Assembly: GCA_032622095.1 (NCBI GenBank)
Contig: CP136062.1
Location: 7,256,001 to 7,320,000 of the forward strand
DNA: 64,000 nt
Direction of reading: 5' to 3'
From: Siphonodentalium dalli
Lineage: Eukaryota > Mollusca > Scaphopoda > Gadilida > Siphonodentaliidae
Shown here: positions 40,001-48,720 of the stretch, in pieces
How the letters are laid out: each line of letters begins with the position of its first letter
Numbering within the stretch: position 1 is the stretch's first letter
Position numbers and translations under genes: made by a program
The notes under the pieces: model-generated
What the model was told of the DNA's origin: nothing
What the model saw: the letters and a program-made list of their open reading frames with translations, nothing else
Databases searched by the model: none

Positions 40001-43000
40001 TCTCTTGTTCAAGGTGAAGAAAAGTTGTCCTCGGTGCGAGATAAGAAGAGACACACTCAAGCCATATCCCCTGTTCGTCAAGAAACTCAGATTCTACAGC
40101 TGGAAGGCAATTTTACTAAGGGTAAGTTAAAGATGAGACTGATAAACATAGTCATATGGTGAGATGGTCCCAGTGTTCGCAATCGGTACCAGAACCTGAA
40201 TCCAAACCGGGGTATATAGGTAGTACCCACCCACCATCCCATCCCGCCATCCATAGTATCTTATGCGCCACAGGCGCTCGTATATAGGTAGTACCCACAA
40301 ACCATACCATCCCGCCACCCATATTATCTTATGCGCCGCAAGCGCTCGTATATAGGTAGTACCCACCCACCATCCCATCCCGCCACCCATAGTATCTTAT
40401 GCGCAGCAGGCGCTCGTATATAGGTAGTACCCACCCACCACCCCATCCCGCCAACCATAATATCTTAAGCGCAGCATGCGCTCGTATATAGGTAGTACCC
40501 GCCCACCACACCATCCCGCCCCCCATAGTATCTTATGCGCAGCAGGCGCTCGTATATAGGTAGTACCCACCCACCATCCCATCCCGCCACCCATAGTATA
40601 TTATGCGCAGCAGGCGCTCGTATATAGGTAGTACCCGCCCACCACCCCATCCCGCCACCCATAGTATCTTATGCGCAGCAGGCGCTCGTATATAGGTAGT
40701 ACCCACCACCATCCCATCCCGCAACCGATAGTATCTTATGCGCCGCAGGCGCTCGTATTTAGGTAGTACCCACCCACCACCCCATCCCGCCAACCATAAT
40801 ATCTTATGCGCAGCATGCGCTCGTATATAGGTAGTACCCGCCCACCACACCATCCCGTCACCCATAGTATCTTATGCGCAGCAGGCGCTCGTATATAGGT
40901 AGTACCCACCCACCACCCATCCCGCCACCCATAGTATATTATGCGCAGCAGGCGCTCGTATATAGGTAGTACCCGCCCACCACCCCATCCCGCCACCCAT
41001 AGTATCTTATGCGCAGCAGGCGCTCGTATATAGGTAGTACCCACCACCATCCCATCCCGCAAACGATGGTATCTTATGCGCCGCAGGCGCTCGTATTTAG
41101 GTAGTACCCACCCACCACCCCAGCCCGCCACTCATAGTATATTATGCGCCGCAGGCGCTCGTATATATGTAGTACCCACCCACCATCCCATCCCGCCACC
41201 CATAGTATCTTATGCGCCGCAGGCGCTCGTATATAGGTAGTACCCACCCACCACCCCATCCCGCCACCCATAGTATCTTATGCGCCGCAGGCGCTCGTAT
41301 TTAGGCAGTAAGCACCCACCACCCCATCCCGCCATCCATAGTATATTATGCGCAGCAGGCGCTCGTATATAGGTAGTACCCACCCACCATCCCATCCCGC
41401 CACCCATAGTATCTTATGAGCCGCAGGCGCTCGTATATAGGTAGTGACCACCCACCACCCCATCCCGCCACCCATAGTATATTATGCGCAGCAGGCGCTC
41501 GTATATAGGTAGTACCCACCCACCATCCCATCCCGCCACCCATAGTATCTTATGAGCCGCAGGCGCTCGTATATAGGTAGTGACCACACACCACCCGAAC
41601 CCGCCACTCATAGTATCTTGTCCTCGGTGCGAGATAAGAAGAGACGCACCCAAGCCATATCCCCTGTTCGTCAAGAAACTCAGATTCTACAGCTGGAAGG
41701 CAATTTTACTAAGGGTAAGTTAAAGATGAGACTGATAAACATAGTCATATGGTGGGATGGTCCCAGAGTTTGCAATCGGTACCATAACCTGAATCCGCTG
41801 TATATAGGTAGTACCCACCCACCATCCCATCCCGCCACCCATAGTATCTTATGCGCCACAGGCTCTCGTATATATGTTGTACCCACCAACCATACAATCC
41901 CGCCACCCATAGTATCTTATGCGCCGCAGGCGCTCGTATATAGGTAGTACCCACCCACCATCCCATCCCGCCACCCATAGTATCTTATGCGCCGCAGGCG
42001 CTCGTATATATGTAGTACCCACCCACCACCCCATCCCGCCACCCATAGTATCTTATGCGCCGCAGGCGCTCGTATATAGGTAGTACCCACCCACCATCCC
42101 ATCCCGCCACCCATAGTATCTTATGCGCCGCAGGCGCTCGTATATATGTAGTGTAGTACCCGCCCACCACCCCATCCCGCCACCCATAGTATCTTATACA
42201 ATTACCTCCCTTCTTTCATTCTTGTGTATATACACTATTGTTCTCAATATCCTGTAATGTGTGTACGGATCAGAGAATAAAGCATATATAACCTCGCTGG
42301 AAGCTCATTTCATCGAAGATGGAAATTCAAAAGGTTTCATGTCACTACACTGCATTCACGGTAAACTACACATGAACATGATTCGTGTCGCCCCATGTGC
42401 AGGGGCGTGTCGCTGACACGAGTAAACATATAAATTACAAAATGTTAAAATTTAACAAGAGCGCGCATTTTGTAAAGTGGCGCGCTTGTTTTGAATTTAA
42501 TTATTTTTCAATGTATATGTTTTACTCGTTTTAACGACACTCCCCTGTACTCGCCTAAACTGCATTCGCGGAAAAGTTTCACTATAACCACAGGAAAGCT
42601 CAGGCCTATGACCCACCATATGCAGAAAACATTGGATCATGTACGAACGAACTCCATGGATTAAATTGAACTTCGCTTCAGTTTAAAGAGAACAGGTGAC
42701 TAAACACTGCTCCACATGATGCCACTAACGGTACCACGTGTCGCCCACCCACCACCCCATCCCGCCACCCATAGTATCTTATGCGCCACGGGCGCTCGTA
42801 TATAGGTAGTATATTTTAACTGAGAGACAGTGCTTTCTATACTTTGATACTATCGAGTACATGGCCTTATCCCATTGAGTATTTTAGCCAAAGAGAATGA
42901 GCTCGATTTAATGTGTATGATTCCAAGGTTGTTAAAGTACTTCACATATTCAATTTCTATGACGTCATAACATAATTCCCTACCTTTCGGTAGACTGCGT

Positions 43001-43726
43001 TTTGAAATCAGCATAGTGTTAGTATTTTCGACATTAACTGTCAGTATCCATTTTTGGGAATATCTTTGAAAAACATTGAGAGCATTCTGACGTTTCACTG
43101 GTGTTTCGGCTATAGCAGAACCGTGTCATCCGCATATTGTATAACACAAAGTCTCACATAGACATCCAAGTTATTGTTCAAGTTATCTGATGTTTTCCAA
43201 GAACAAATTACAAAATATATATATAAATTGTTAGAGAATGTAAGAAAAGTGATAAAATATATAAAAGAATATATACTAGAATGCATTGACACAGGGTCTT
43301 TAATGCACCAACGCAACTCCCGTCAAGAAAGGGATATATGTTTATGTCATGGTGCTTAAGTGCATGTTGATTTTAATGTGCCAGTTGAAAGGGTTCGTGT
43401 TTCAAAAAAGGACCATTTCGTGTTGGAGAAAGTAGGTGACTCGAAAATTTGTTTTATTTTATGTAAATCGTTAAATCTTATAAACGTTCTTATTTTATAG
43501 AAATCGTTAATGGAGCATCATTTCATGATCTGGGCGGACTCATCCATACGATTTAAAAAGGTGCCTGTTGACGAGTATAATACGAAACTATTCGGCGCCG
43601 CAAAGACGCGTGGGATTCTGTTCAACACCGGTTACGGAATGCTCACGCAGCGGTCAGGAAAGTTTCTGTTCGATTTTCTAGATGAACAACCATGCGCGTT
43701 CGCTGGGAAACGTGAACTCCAAGCAG
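15962..43726 (+). CDS. DUF1647 family protein, type II membrane, glycosyltransferase-like (5' five coding exons)
   Basis: Exons 15962-16055, 23805-24041, 37611-37933, 40014-40121 and 43501-43726 join in phases 1, 1, 0 and 0 without a stop and encode about 329 residues; the last donor (43727) is phase 1, so more exons follow. Order: short basic N-terminus, one membrane segment (LTCLIFGLGFFIG, residues about 13-25), stalk of about 80 residues, then the conserved domain: PVIVTAASSNH, CIYYDLGL, a cysteine-containing basic segment with YPLFVKKLRFYSWKA, IWADSSIRF, and RELQAG. These blocks match what I know of DUF1647 proteins of nematodes and other invertebrates. Sequons NKS, NRT, NLT and NWT agree with a luminal (Golgi or secretory) location. 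The enzymatic role of DUF1647 is not established; glycosyltransferase-like is inference from layout. The C-terminal part of the domain was not found between 43.7 and 64 kb. Confidence 0.88.
16056..16370 (+). repeat. Intronic minisatellite built on the exon 1 splice donor, about 68-bp unit
   Basis: About four units run directly from the donor of exon 1. Each unit begins (G/T)GTATGTCATA.CGG and contains ATAATGTCACCCTTTA.TAAAT and TTACATCACGCGA. Two internal units read CGAGGTATGT and so recreate a donor-like AG/GTATGT. Confidence 0.85.
16770..17020. repeat. 45-bp tandem repeat, about 5.5 copies
   Basis: The unit carries ACTACTCATCAATGATACTT and TAATATAG.GAGGATTAATA. Because 45 is a multiple of three, the minus strand shows a periodic ORF (MSSYLINPRYIKVSL repeated), which is a by-product. 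It lies in intron 1 of the DUF1647 gene. Confidence 0.9.
17505..18120. repeat. Short copy of the 10.3-13.3 kb interspersed repeat
   Basis: It matches the ends of the 10310-13340 block (GACAGCTGAGAACTTGGTGT near 17524; GATGATCGGATGAGTGAAG near 18070) but has only one core unit (near 17970). It therefore shows the family without array expansion. Confidence 0.75.
18124..18412. repeat. 170-bp tandem duplication, 1.7 copies
   Basis: CTTAAAAAGATTCTTACCT begins at 18124 and again at 18294, and the following bases match with few changes through TTTTGTTAACAGTTTATAAA. The first copy ends in ATTAAATAAAGTTGCATTCC, like the 3' end of a retroposed element. Confidence 0.85.
18412..19390. other. No gene recognised (intron 1 of the DUF1647 gene)
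   Basis: Sequence without convincing repeats. An open frame at 18401-18721 on the plus strand has no recognisable domain. Confidence 0.5.
19390..20785 (-). mobile_element. Decayed LINE, endonuclease part (CR1/Jockey-like)
   Basis: Reading on the minus strand from 20782: LLISGDICPNPG, a common N-terminal motif of such LINEs, then FHLNVQSIFPKL, VCGFTESWLS, WIEIILNGIKVIVGTFYRP, CGDLNENQ and, further on, DWMNPRIKYLIRQQKR-like linker sequence down to about 19400. This is the apurinic-type endonuclease domain plus linker. The reverse transcriptase is missing and several frameshifts and stops break the frame. It lies in intron 1 of the DUF1647 gene, antisense, head to head with the next LINE. Confidence 0.85.
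20790..22840 (+). mobile_element. Decayed LINE, endonuclease and reverse transcriptase remnants
   Basis: Recognisable pieces in order on the plus strand: GRLNGGVGILWRNYF (near 20925-20970), VFILGDFNVDARKD (21156-21200), FWRKLSSGRKPGCAASVDG (21829-21888), KSAEPDGVTSEHLKY (22053-22097), KPIALSAVISKMLES (22220-22262), CFLDASKAFE (near 22375-22410), and a damaged active-site region YADESDDICLMSSSVNGF (22634-22690), where the normal YADD is split. Frames change many times and it is certainly inactive. It is a different lineage from the minus-strand LINE next to it. Confidence 0.85.
22840..23804. other. End of intron 1, no gene recognised
   Basis: AT-rich sequence leading to the acceptor CATTTATTTCAG of exon 2. 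No further feature is supported. Confidence 0.5.
23805..24041 (+). CDS. DUF1647 gene coding exon 2: stalk
   Basis: It has phase 1 at both ends. It encodes NNDSDLVKTTALLDKTITLS, a charged helical stretch (DELVERLKMIKALESKLAKG), one NKS sequon and a Ser/Thr-rich end. No enzyme motif is present; the composition fits a luminal stem between the membrane anchor and the conserved domain. The acceptor is TTTATTTCAG and the donor G/GTTAGT. Confidence 0.75.
24420..27600. repeat. Large interspersed repeat with inverted internal structure, copy 1
   Basis: The plus-strand unit at 24420-24620 (GGGTCGAGTTTGAAAAAGTG, AGAAAATGTGGCAAATGACC) recurs in reverse complement at about 27400-27580 (CCATTTGTTCAAACTCGACC). 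Segment 24890-25500 matches 53330-53900. Between 26060 and 26870 a subunit with GTGAGAGATCTATG..AATTCGTCCAT..CACTGTCAAAA appears twice in one orientation and twice inverted. No transposase or recombinase is seen. It occupies the start of intron 2 of the DUF1647 gene. Confidence 0.75.
27600..30360. other. Intron 2, no gene recognised; short SINE fragment near 27896-27940
   Basis: GGTTTTACGTCGCTTTAGCC near 27898 matches the 3' part of the SINE at 49279-49586 in the same orientation and then diverges. ORFs at 28315-28617 and 29466-29731 have no recognisable domain. The GC-richer stretch 29750-30010 looks repeat-derived but I cannot name it. Confidence 0.45.
30360..33878 (+). mobile_element. Nearly complete LINE (CR1/Jockey group), one frameshift
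   Basis: An open frame from 30360, without an early ATG, encodes endonuclease then reverse transcriptase, followed by a 3' UTR to about 33878. The element ends with AATAAA (33849-33854) and a short 6-base repeat (TGGAAC three times, 33860-33877), a 3' tail type usual in this LINE group in place of poly(A). The missing ATG suggests modest 5' truncation or loss of an upstream ORF1. It lies sense in intron 2 of the DUF1647 gene and is by far the youngest-looking LINE in the window. Confidence 0.9.
30393..33480 (+). pseudogene. LINE ORF2: endonuclease plus reverse transcriptase, frameshifted near 32590
   Basis: The first frame (to 32609) carries the endonuclease motifs LNCRSLN, LTEIF, CIYRPN, IIGDLNIDLL and SDHFGIF, then the RT motifs PIPKINNSKEITNYRPISIL, QYGFRPNHST, FIDLSKAFDTIDHNIL and CGVPQGSILGP. 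The second frame (from 32584) resumes with LSYADDTTLF, SININKSN, TKFLGIHIDENLTF and SHLVYGIQIWG and ends with a cysteine-bearing tail CKNKGCPDC. One single-base indel at about 32584-32605 separates motifs B and C. Otherwise no stop interrupts about 1,030 codons. Product class: target-primed reverse transcription protein. TEIF replaces the more usual TETW. Confidence 0.92.
33880..36700. other. Intron 2, no gene recognised; possible LINE 3' end at 34110-34232
   Basis: The stretch GCAGGAAGACAGCCCGATAG...GTAAATAAATTATCCTATCC ends in a short tandem tail (ATCCT repeated), as do 3' ends of CR1-like elements, but no ORF precedes it. Phrases near 35150-35340 (CACCATCTTGGATTTGG) recall, inverted, the CCAAGATGG array units. 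Nothing else can be supported. Confidence 0.4.
36704..36844. mobile_element. Foldback element (MITE), 141 bp
   Basis: The left arm begins GTTACATGACGCTTAGTG and the right arm ends CACTAAGCGTCTCGTAAC. The arms pair over about 65 bases, including TGGTGTCATGTGAGGC and GATCAATATT, around a short centre near 36772. No clear target duplication is seen. Confidence 0.85.
37611..37933 (+). CDS. DUF1647 gene coding exon 3: start of the conserved domain
   Basis: Acceptor TTTATTGCAG, donor AAG/GTATTA; phase 1 in, phase 0 out. It encodes DKPVDMSGSQMPRQCKHRLG, then NRTW, a segment DMLVNLTKYPDIPVIVTAAS, SNHLKESLASLRNWNWTLFD, and CIYYDLGLKSDELEK. The VTAASSNH and YYDLGL blocks are the strongest DUF1647 signatures in the gene. 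NRT, NLT and NWT are possible N-glycosylation sites. Confidence 0.92.
37934..40013. other. Intron 3, no further gene recognised
   Basis: 2.1 kb without a recognised element. An open frame at 38891-39208 has no known domain. A TTTTACTTTATTTTACTTTA microsatellite lies near 39213-39235. Confidence 0.5.
40014..40121 (+). CDS. DUF1647 gene coding exon 4
   Basis: A 36-codon exon, phase 0 at both ends, acceptor CTCTTGTTCAAG and donor AAGG/GTAAGT. It encodes VKKSCPRCEIRRDTLKPYPL followed by FVKKLRFYSWKAILLR. It joins exon 3 (DELEK/VKKSC) and exon 5 (ILLR/KSLME) without a stop, and the YP..V..L..Y.WKA pattern is the family block expected between YDLGL and W.DSS.R. It is easy to miss because longer ORFs run in another frame. 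Confidence 0.88.
40205..41618. repeat. 68-bp minisatellite, about 21 copies (array A)
   Basis: The unit contains GGCGCTCGTATATAGGTAGT, ACCCACCCACCA.CCCATCCC and CGCCACCCATAGTATCTTAT. Most copies are exactly 68 bases, with a few 1-3 base gaps. The many minus-strand ORFs (MGGGMGWWVGTTYIRAPAA type) are by-products of the repeat, since the frame shifts from copy to copy. It lies in intron 4. Confidence 0.97.
41619..41714 (+). pseudogene. Duplicated, 5'-truncated copy of DUF1647 exon 4
   Basis: It reproduces exon 4 from its fifth codon (CPRCEIRRD...AILLR), plus the donor GTAAGT and about 85 bases of the following intron. The acceptor and first four codons are replaced by minisatellite sequence ending TAGTATCT. 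Two substitutions both change residues (T to A and L to P in the DTLKP segment). The frame is open, but without an acceptor it should not be spliced in. Confidence 0.9.
41796..42196. repeat. 68-bp minisatellite, about 6 copies (array B)
   Basis: Same unit as array A, beginning at the same junction after the intron segment that follows exon 4, so exon and array were duplicated together. Confidence 0.95.
42392..42560. mobile_element. Foldback element (MITE)
   Basis: The left arm GTGCAGGGGCGTGTCGCTGA...ACGAGTAAACATATA pairs with the right arm TATATGTTTTACTCGTTTTA...CGACACTCCCCTGTAC. GAGCGCGC and GCGCGCTT lie either side of the centre near 42470. Confidence 0.75.
42741..42811. repeat. Single detached unit of the 68-bp minisatellite
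   Basis: One copy (CACCCACCACCCCATCCCGC through CGCTCGTATATAGGTAGT) lies 540 bases beyond array B, in intron 4. Confidence 0.95.
42850..43160 (-). mobile_element. LINE reverse-transcriptase fragment
   Basis: On the minus strand YADDTVLL is followed, after a stop or frameshift, by RQNALNVFQRYSQKWILTVN, then TMLISKRSLPKGRELCYD and EYVKYFNNLGIIHIKS. This is the RT active site through the thumb region of a LINE. Both ends are missing. It lies antisense in intron 4, about 340 bases before exon 5. Confidence 0.85.
43501..43726 (+). CDS. DUF1647 gene coding exon 5
   Basis: Acceptor TCTTATTTTATAG, donor GCAG/GTAAGT; phase 0 in, phase 1 out. It encodes KSLMEHHFMIWADSSIRF, VDEYNTKLFGAAKTRGILFN, TGYGMLTQRSGKFLFD and CAFAGKRELQAG. 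WADSSIRF and RELQAG are family blocks. The next exon, expected to carry the C-terminal part with cysteines and a histidine-rich block, was not found. Confidence 0.88.
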
Positions 43727-44690
43727 GTAAGTTAACTAACACAATGTGGTATGAGCTTAAATGTCATATTGAGTTAGGTTGGATGTCACGTGATCTATTT
43801 TGAGTGGAGATATCTTTGCAGATCTGAGAATTATAAGTGACAAGAAAATCAATGTCAGAAATGGTAACGCGCTCAAGATCATATATTATTTACCTATGAT
43901 TGTAATTATAGAAAATAAAACATATTGGTTTCACGAATGGCCAACTAATATTTCCATATTTCCACAAATCCTTCAAATTATTACAACAACTATATACGGC
44001 TTATCTCTGAAGGTTTCTCGTGCATCTCACCAGAATTATTCCCAACACACCGTTTACCGGACTCGACCTCCGGATTGCAGTTCGACTTTTAATCGGTCAA
44101 AACATTCCCATTTCTATAAATAAAACGCCAATTGCCCATCTATTACAAGAATCAGCGAAACATGATACACGCGGAACGCGAAATTATTAGAAAGCAGTTG
44201 GCGCCCATGAACGAAAGCCAACATAACTGAACACTCATTGCATGTAAATGGTATGTTGGCTAGGTAAAATTATTATCATTGTTTGTAAATATTATGACAA
44301 TTCGTTTTCTAGAAATAAGCATGACCAACGTTTAAAAAATAAATAAAACACATGTATATCAAAATAAATACACAAACTTTATAACGGATACATTTCAATT
44401 AATTCCAATACCACAACAGGTCACAATTGGGAATTCTTGTAACATTGTACCTTTTGCTCCTCCGATTTGCATGGGAATCTGAGCTTTCTGAAGAAATCAT
44501 GCGACAACATATTGTTGGGTCAGCAATCATGGCATTTCAGTTAACACATAATTCATTTGATTAACACATGCATTTCACAGCTCTAATAATTAAGCGATAG
44601 CACAATTGAAGGCACAAATTCTGTAATTTCAAAGTCTATCACCCAAACGTTTGAAATTTGATAGCCAGATAAGAGGAATGTCGTGACAAT
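43727..44690. other. Intron or intergenic, no gene recognised
   Basis: An open frame at 43800-44123 follows a weak acceptor-like CTTTGCAG (43820) but shows no DUF1647 similarity, so I do not add it to the gene. Confidence 0.45.
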
Positions 44691-44699
44691 ATTTGCCAG

Positions 44700-46715
44700 A
44701 CGATTATTATTATTATTATTATCATTATAGATACATTTAGAACGCATTATACAATAAATTAGTTTCAATGCGCTTACAATACAAACATGGCACACATCCT
44801 AAAATAATAATGCACAAATGGATAAAATTATATACAAACAACCTAACTAGATAATACCAACTTAACCTAATAATCAACCGCAGTGAGGCAATACTTACAG
44901 CTAGACCATTTAAAATACACGAAGATATACGATTGAATCACAGCTAAAATGATATGGTGAAAATAAAAGTTAATATATGGGTTAAACGGTCTAGACTCAC
45001 ACGCACATAACAGACTCTGGTAAACAGCTATCGAAGAACACATTTTTTTGGCAGATTGAAGCATATCTCGAACAAGTGAGTCTTAAGTTTTGACTTGAAT
45101 TTGGGGAAAGTAGCACAATTCCGGATGTCCATTGGAAGTCTATTCCAGTTGTTGATGGAAGTCTCTTGGAAGCACCTAATTCCGTAGTTGATGTTAGGCT
45201 TCCTGGTCGCTCTGTGGATATCTTTCCCACTGGTACATGATCGTGTCACACCCCCGCTTTTCAGAACAAACATGTCAGAAATGTACACAGGAACCGTATG
45301 ATTTAGCGATTTGAATACTGTGACCGCACATTTGTATTCCATTCTAAACTGAAAAGTCATTATATGTTCACTAATCAACGTCTTGGTTATATGGTCGTAT
45401 TTGCTTTTATTGTCGATAATTCTTGCACAGTTGTTAATTAAGACATCAATCCGGTGCATATTCTCCTTGGTGATATTTGTCAGCAGATAATTCAGACTAT
45501 CAACACGTGACATGACAAGCGATAAGACTGCGCGTTTCATAGCTTTTTTGCTCAGGTGACATCGATCTCTGCGCAGGCATCTAAGGTGGTAGTAACATGT
45601 TCGCAGTATGTCAGATACCATTTTGTCAAGACACATGGTAGAATCAAAGTGCGCACCAAGGTTCCGAAGTTCACTACACGTGGAATAACGCTGTCGCCCA
45701 GCTGAATTTCAAACTCTGGCTCTGTGTTTTTACCCACAGAGAGCGATAGTTCTTTGATGGAATATTTGGAGCCAATTACCATGAACTCGGACTTGTCGTC
45801 ATTAAGTTTAAGTTTGTTATTCTGCATCCAAGATTTTACTTTACAGAAACATTCTTCCAGACAATTTATCGCGTTGTTATAGCCATTCGGATCATTTCTA
45901 GAAAATTATACATATATTTGAGTGTCATCAGCATACAGATGGTATTTAACCGAATGACCTTCGAGAATCCGTCCAAGTGGCAAGGTGTAAATGAGGAATA
46001 AGAGCGGTCCTAATATATATCCCTGAGGCACTCCGATATCTAGGCTGACTTCCCTTGAGAATGACTCTCCAATCACGACCCTTTGCTTTCGATTTATCAG
46101 ATAAGAAGAAAACCAGTGCAACGCCGTACCGTGTAGACCTATATGGTCACTAAGTCGGCCCAACACGATGGTGTGATCACAAGTGTCGAAAGCCGCACTA
46201 AGATCAAGCATAAGTAATAACACACACTTTCCTTGGTCTAAAGATAAATCGATGTCATTTTTAACCTTAACAAGCGCAGTCTCTCGAGAATGATTACTTC
46301 TGTATGCAGATTGCCTGGAATCAAACAAATTATGCGTCTTAACATGTTCTAATAGCTGCAGACTAACAATTTTCTCCAGCAATTTTGACAGAAATGATAG
46401 GTTGGACACCGGTCTGTAGTTTTTCAGAATGTCAGTATCCAGAGAGGCTTTCTTAATGATGGGTGTTACGATCGCTGGTTTCATGTTTTCCGGAACTTCT
46501 CCAGTAGATAAAGAGTTAGAAATAATTCAAGTAAAAACTGGAACAATGTGTTGTTTGACGTTGTCCGATTTCAGGAATCGTGTAGGTATCGGATCCAATG
46601 TGCATGACTTGCTCTTCATTTTATTCAAAATCTTCTCAACATCAGCTTCATGGACAGGTTGAAATTCACAAAATGTAATGTTTGAAGAAAGCCGTGAATT
46701 CGATCGTTGCACGAT
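44700..46715 (-). mobile_element. 5'-truncated LINE, L2/CR1-like, decayed
   Basis: On the minus strand from 46712: EADVEKILNKMKSKSCTLDP, an in-frame stop, then the RT in one open frame (46484-45906): VTPIIKKASLDTDILKNYRP, SAYRSNHSRETALV, MLDLSAAFDTCDH, GVPQGYILGPLLFLIY and HLYADDTQIYV. Two more open pieces (45827-45552 and 45636-45028) carry the thumb and C-terminal region (NNKLKLNDDKSEFM, CARIIDNKSKYDHI, NNWNRLPMDIRN). A 3' UTR of about 300 bases ends in an ATT microsatellite (44702-44722) acting as the tail. The endonuclease is absent, as usual for a 5'-truncated copy. Confidence 0.92.
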
Positions 46716-48320
46716 TGTGTGCTACTAGCGTGAACAGACAGACGGACAACTAACACATTGTGACGATTTTCTTTTTCGAATCTGGGTAGGGAAATATAAC
46801 AATGGTATTGATTCTATATCAACAAGAAACTGGTTTTGCAGTTCAATGTAACCATTTAATTATGGACAGCCATTTAAATAATTGTCATTATCTTATTGGA
46901 TATAATACATGGGGTATTTCTGTCCGTATGCAACTGCAGCGTTTTCACATGCGTTGCTCGCTACAGGGGTATGCCAATTACTATATAGCACCATTCATTT
47001 AGTCGAACACTTGTACGTTCGGTGTGGCACTACAACGAAATGAAAATAATGGGAGGAGGGCCAACATTTATAATTTGTTACACAGAGGACACCTGTGGTT
47101 TATGAGTGAATACCATAATTATTTCCACTGCTAGTCACGAATGAAATAATATGTGATGCATACAAATACCATAGGTGTGTATGTTTCAACTATATCGACA
47201 ACTGTTTTTAATTTAATAATATTCTTTAACTTATGCCAAATAATTTATCACAAAGCGTACAAACAACTTCAGTTGATAATTGACAATTTGTTGTTCCAAG
47301 CTAATAGCCAACGAACCACTTTCAAATGGCGAGAAATTAGTCGTCCCCTTATGACAATTGTTCCCACAAATTATCACTAAAAGCGATAAATAATCACCGA
47401 CGGATACCAATGTAATATCACAAATAATAATATTATGACATTCTAGTCACAAGATAATAACACTATTTTAGTCTAAACAAGTCAGATTCGTTTCGGTCAT
47501 GCTTGCCATTCTAGTTTTAAACATAACAGAACAGATAACTAATTTACACTTCCTGTCGAATTTAGAAACTTTTTTAGAACTGTCAACAAATTACTTTCAA
47601 TGATTGTTTTGGCGTTAATCCAACTGGTCTGAGTTTCCGTGCGAATCATACATTTTGAAATGCGGATTCTCTTGGTTACTTTGTGAAGAATACATGTAAA
47701 CATTGATTGGACCCTTGAAAGTATTCCTTGGAAAATGGAGGAAAATGAGATCAGGTCCACCGTGGACACGCTGGGCAAGCCACTATAATCGTTAACACTA
47801 AAACATATATTGAAGCGGTTCAGGGATGTGACCTTTCCAACTGACAAACATTAATACTCGAAACTTCACTAATTACTTCAGCGGGCCTGGATACCAAGAT
47901 AGATTCCGAAATAGATTGTGCGTGTGAATTTCCGAATCATCATGTGAAGTGTAGCGAGAATCATCAACACATGTAAGCTCAGAAGTGTCGGCTCGAGAAA
48001 ATAAGGACGAAATATGCTTGCTCTGTCACTGGTTTATTTTCGAAAATAATTGAGCAAGCTGTTGACGTTGCGATGTCCGCAGATTTGATTGATCTGATGT
48101 GCAGAAACTCCCTCGTCGTTCAAAGTTTCCAACATATTTACGGGTGAGTTCTTTATTACAACAAAAGAAGGGACTATATAGTTTCTTAATGTGGCCAGGG
48201 TTCTTTTATTAAATACAACGCATAACGCATGACTGGATTTCGAAGACGACTACCAGTAGAATATGCCCTGGGCTTTATCATGCTCGCATCAGTAGGGTTT
48301 TCACATATTCTTGTTTTAGT
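46716..48320. other. No gene recognised
   Basis: AT-rich, with small chance ORFs (46802-47002, 47153-47380, 47539-47847) that have no recognisable domain. CATATGTGATAAA-type repeats are not evident. Confidence 0.5.
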
Positions 48321-48720
48321 TTAACGCTCATGTGTGTAAATTGCATAATGTCCGCTGCCATCTTCCATAATGTAGATGTCGCCCAACTTTAGAGAATGTG
48401 TCTGCGTCCCAGTTCTGATGCCGACGTATTGTGTGCACATTGAGTTTATCGGCGAGGTTGGAGTGTGAGAACCGAGAACCTTTACTTCGTGTAATCTATC
48501 GAAATCAGCATTCGATATTGGGTCTGCTGCTTTGCTCTTATTCCCTTTACCCATTGCCTTGAGCTGCTTCTGTTTGCTTTCGAGCGTCTCCCTGCATCTG
48601 GTAAACTGGTAATAATCGTTGATGATCAAAAGATGATGATGATGATGGCAAACTGGTGATCATCGATCAGTCGCAGATATGTGGCTAATGAGGACATCAG
48701 ACTTCGGAGGGAACTCGTCT
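48321..48720 (-). mobile_element. Crypton-like tyrosine recombinase fragment (DUF3504-type)
   Basis: The minus-strand ORF 48629-48321 encodes CRETLESKQKQLKAMGKGNK, SNADFDRLHEVKVLGSHTP, MCTQYVGIRTGTQTHSLKLG and DIYIMEDGSGHYAIYTHER, then stops. This follows the layout of the Crypton-derived DUF3504 domain: an L...MKEL..G.G linker, a P..LL.T...N..YFG.R block (the R being the first catalytic arginine of the YR fold), H..L.WGDI, and an ER that normally precedes Q.KTR.G. Traces of the same frame precede a GAT microsatellite near 48630. The later HxxR and tyrosine are missing, so this is a remnant. A domesticated host protein of the same domain is less likely given the truncation. Confidence 0.65.

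Noticed and set aside
40127-42170. Many 65-130-codon minus-strand ORFs (MGGGMGWWVGTTYIRAP type)
   Set aside because: They start every 68 bases in the minisatellite. The unit length is not a multiple of three, so the reading changes from unit to unit.
40205-42196. CRISPR array
   Set aside because: The 68-bp units are contiguous without unique spacers, in an animal intron.
43800-44123. 107-codon ORF as a sixth DUF1647 exon
   Set aside because: The acceptor is weak, the intron would be under 100 bases in a gene with kilobase introns, and the peptide lacks the expected C-terminal family blocks.
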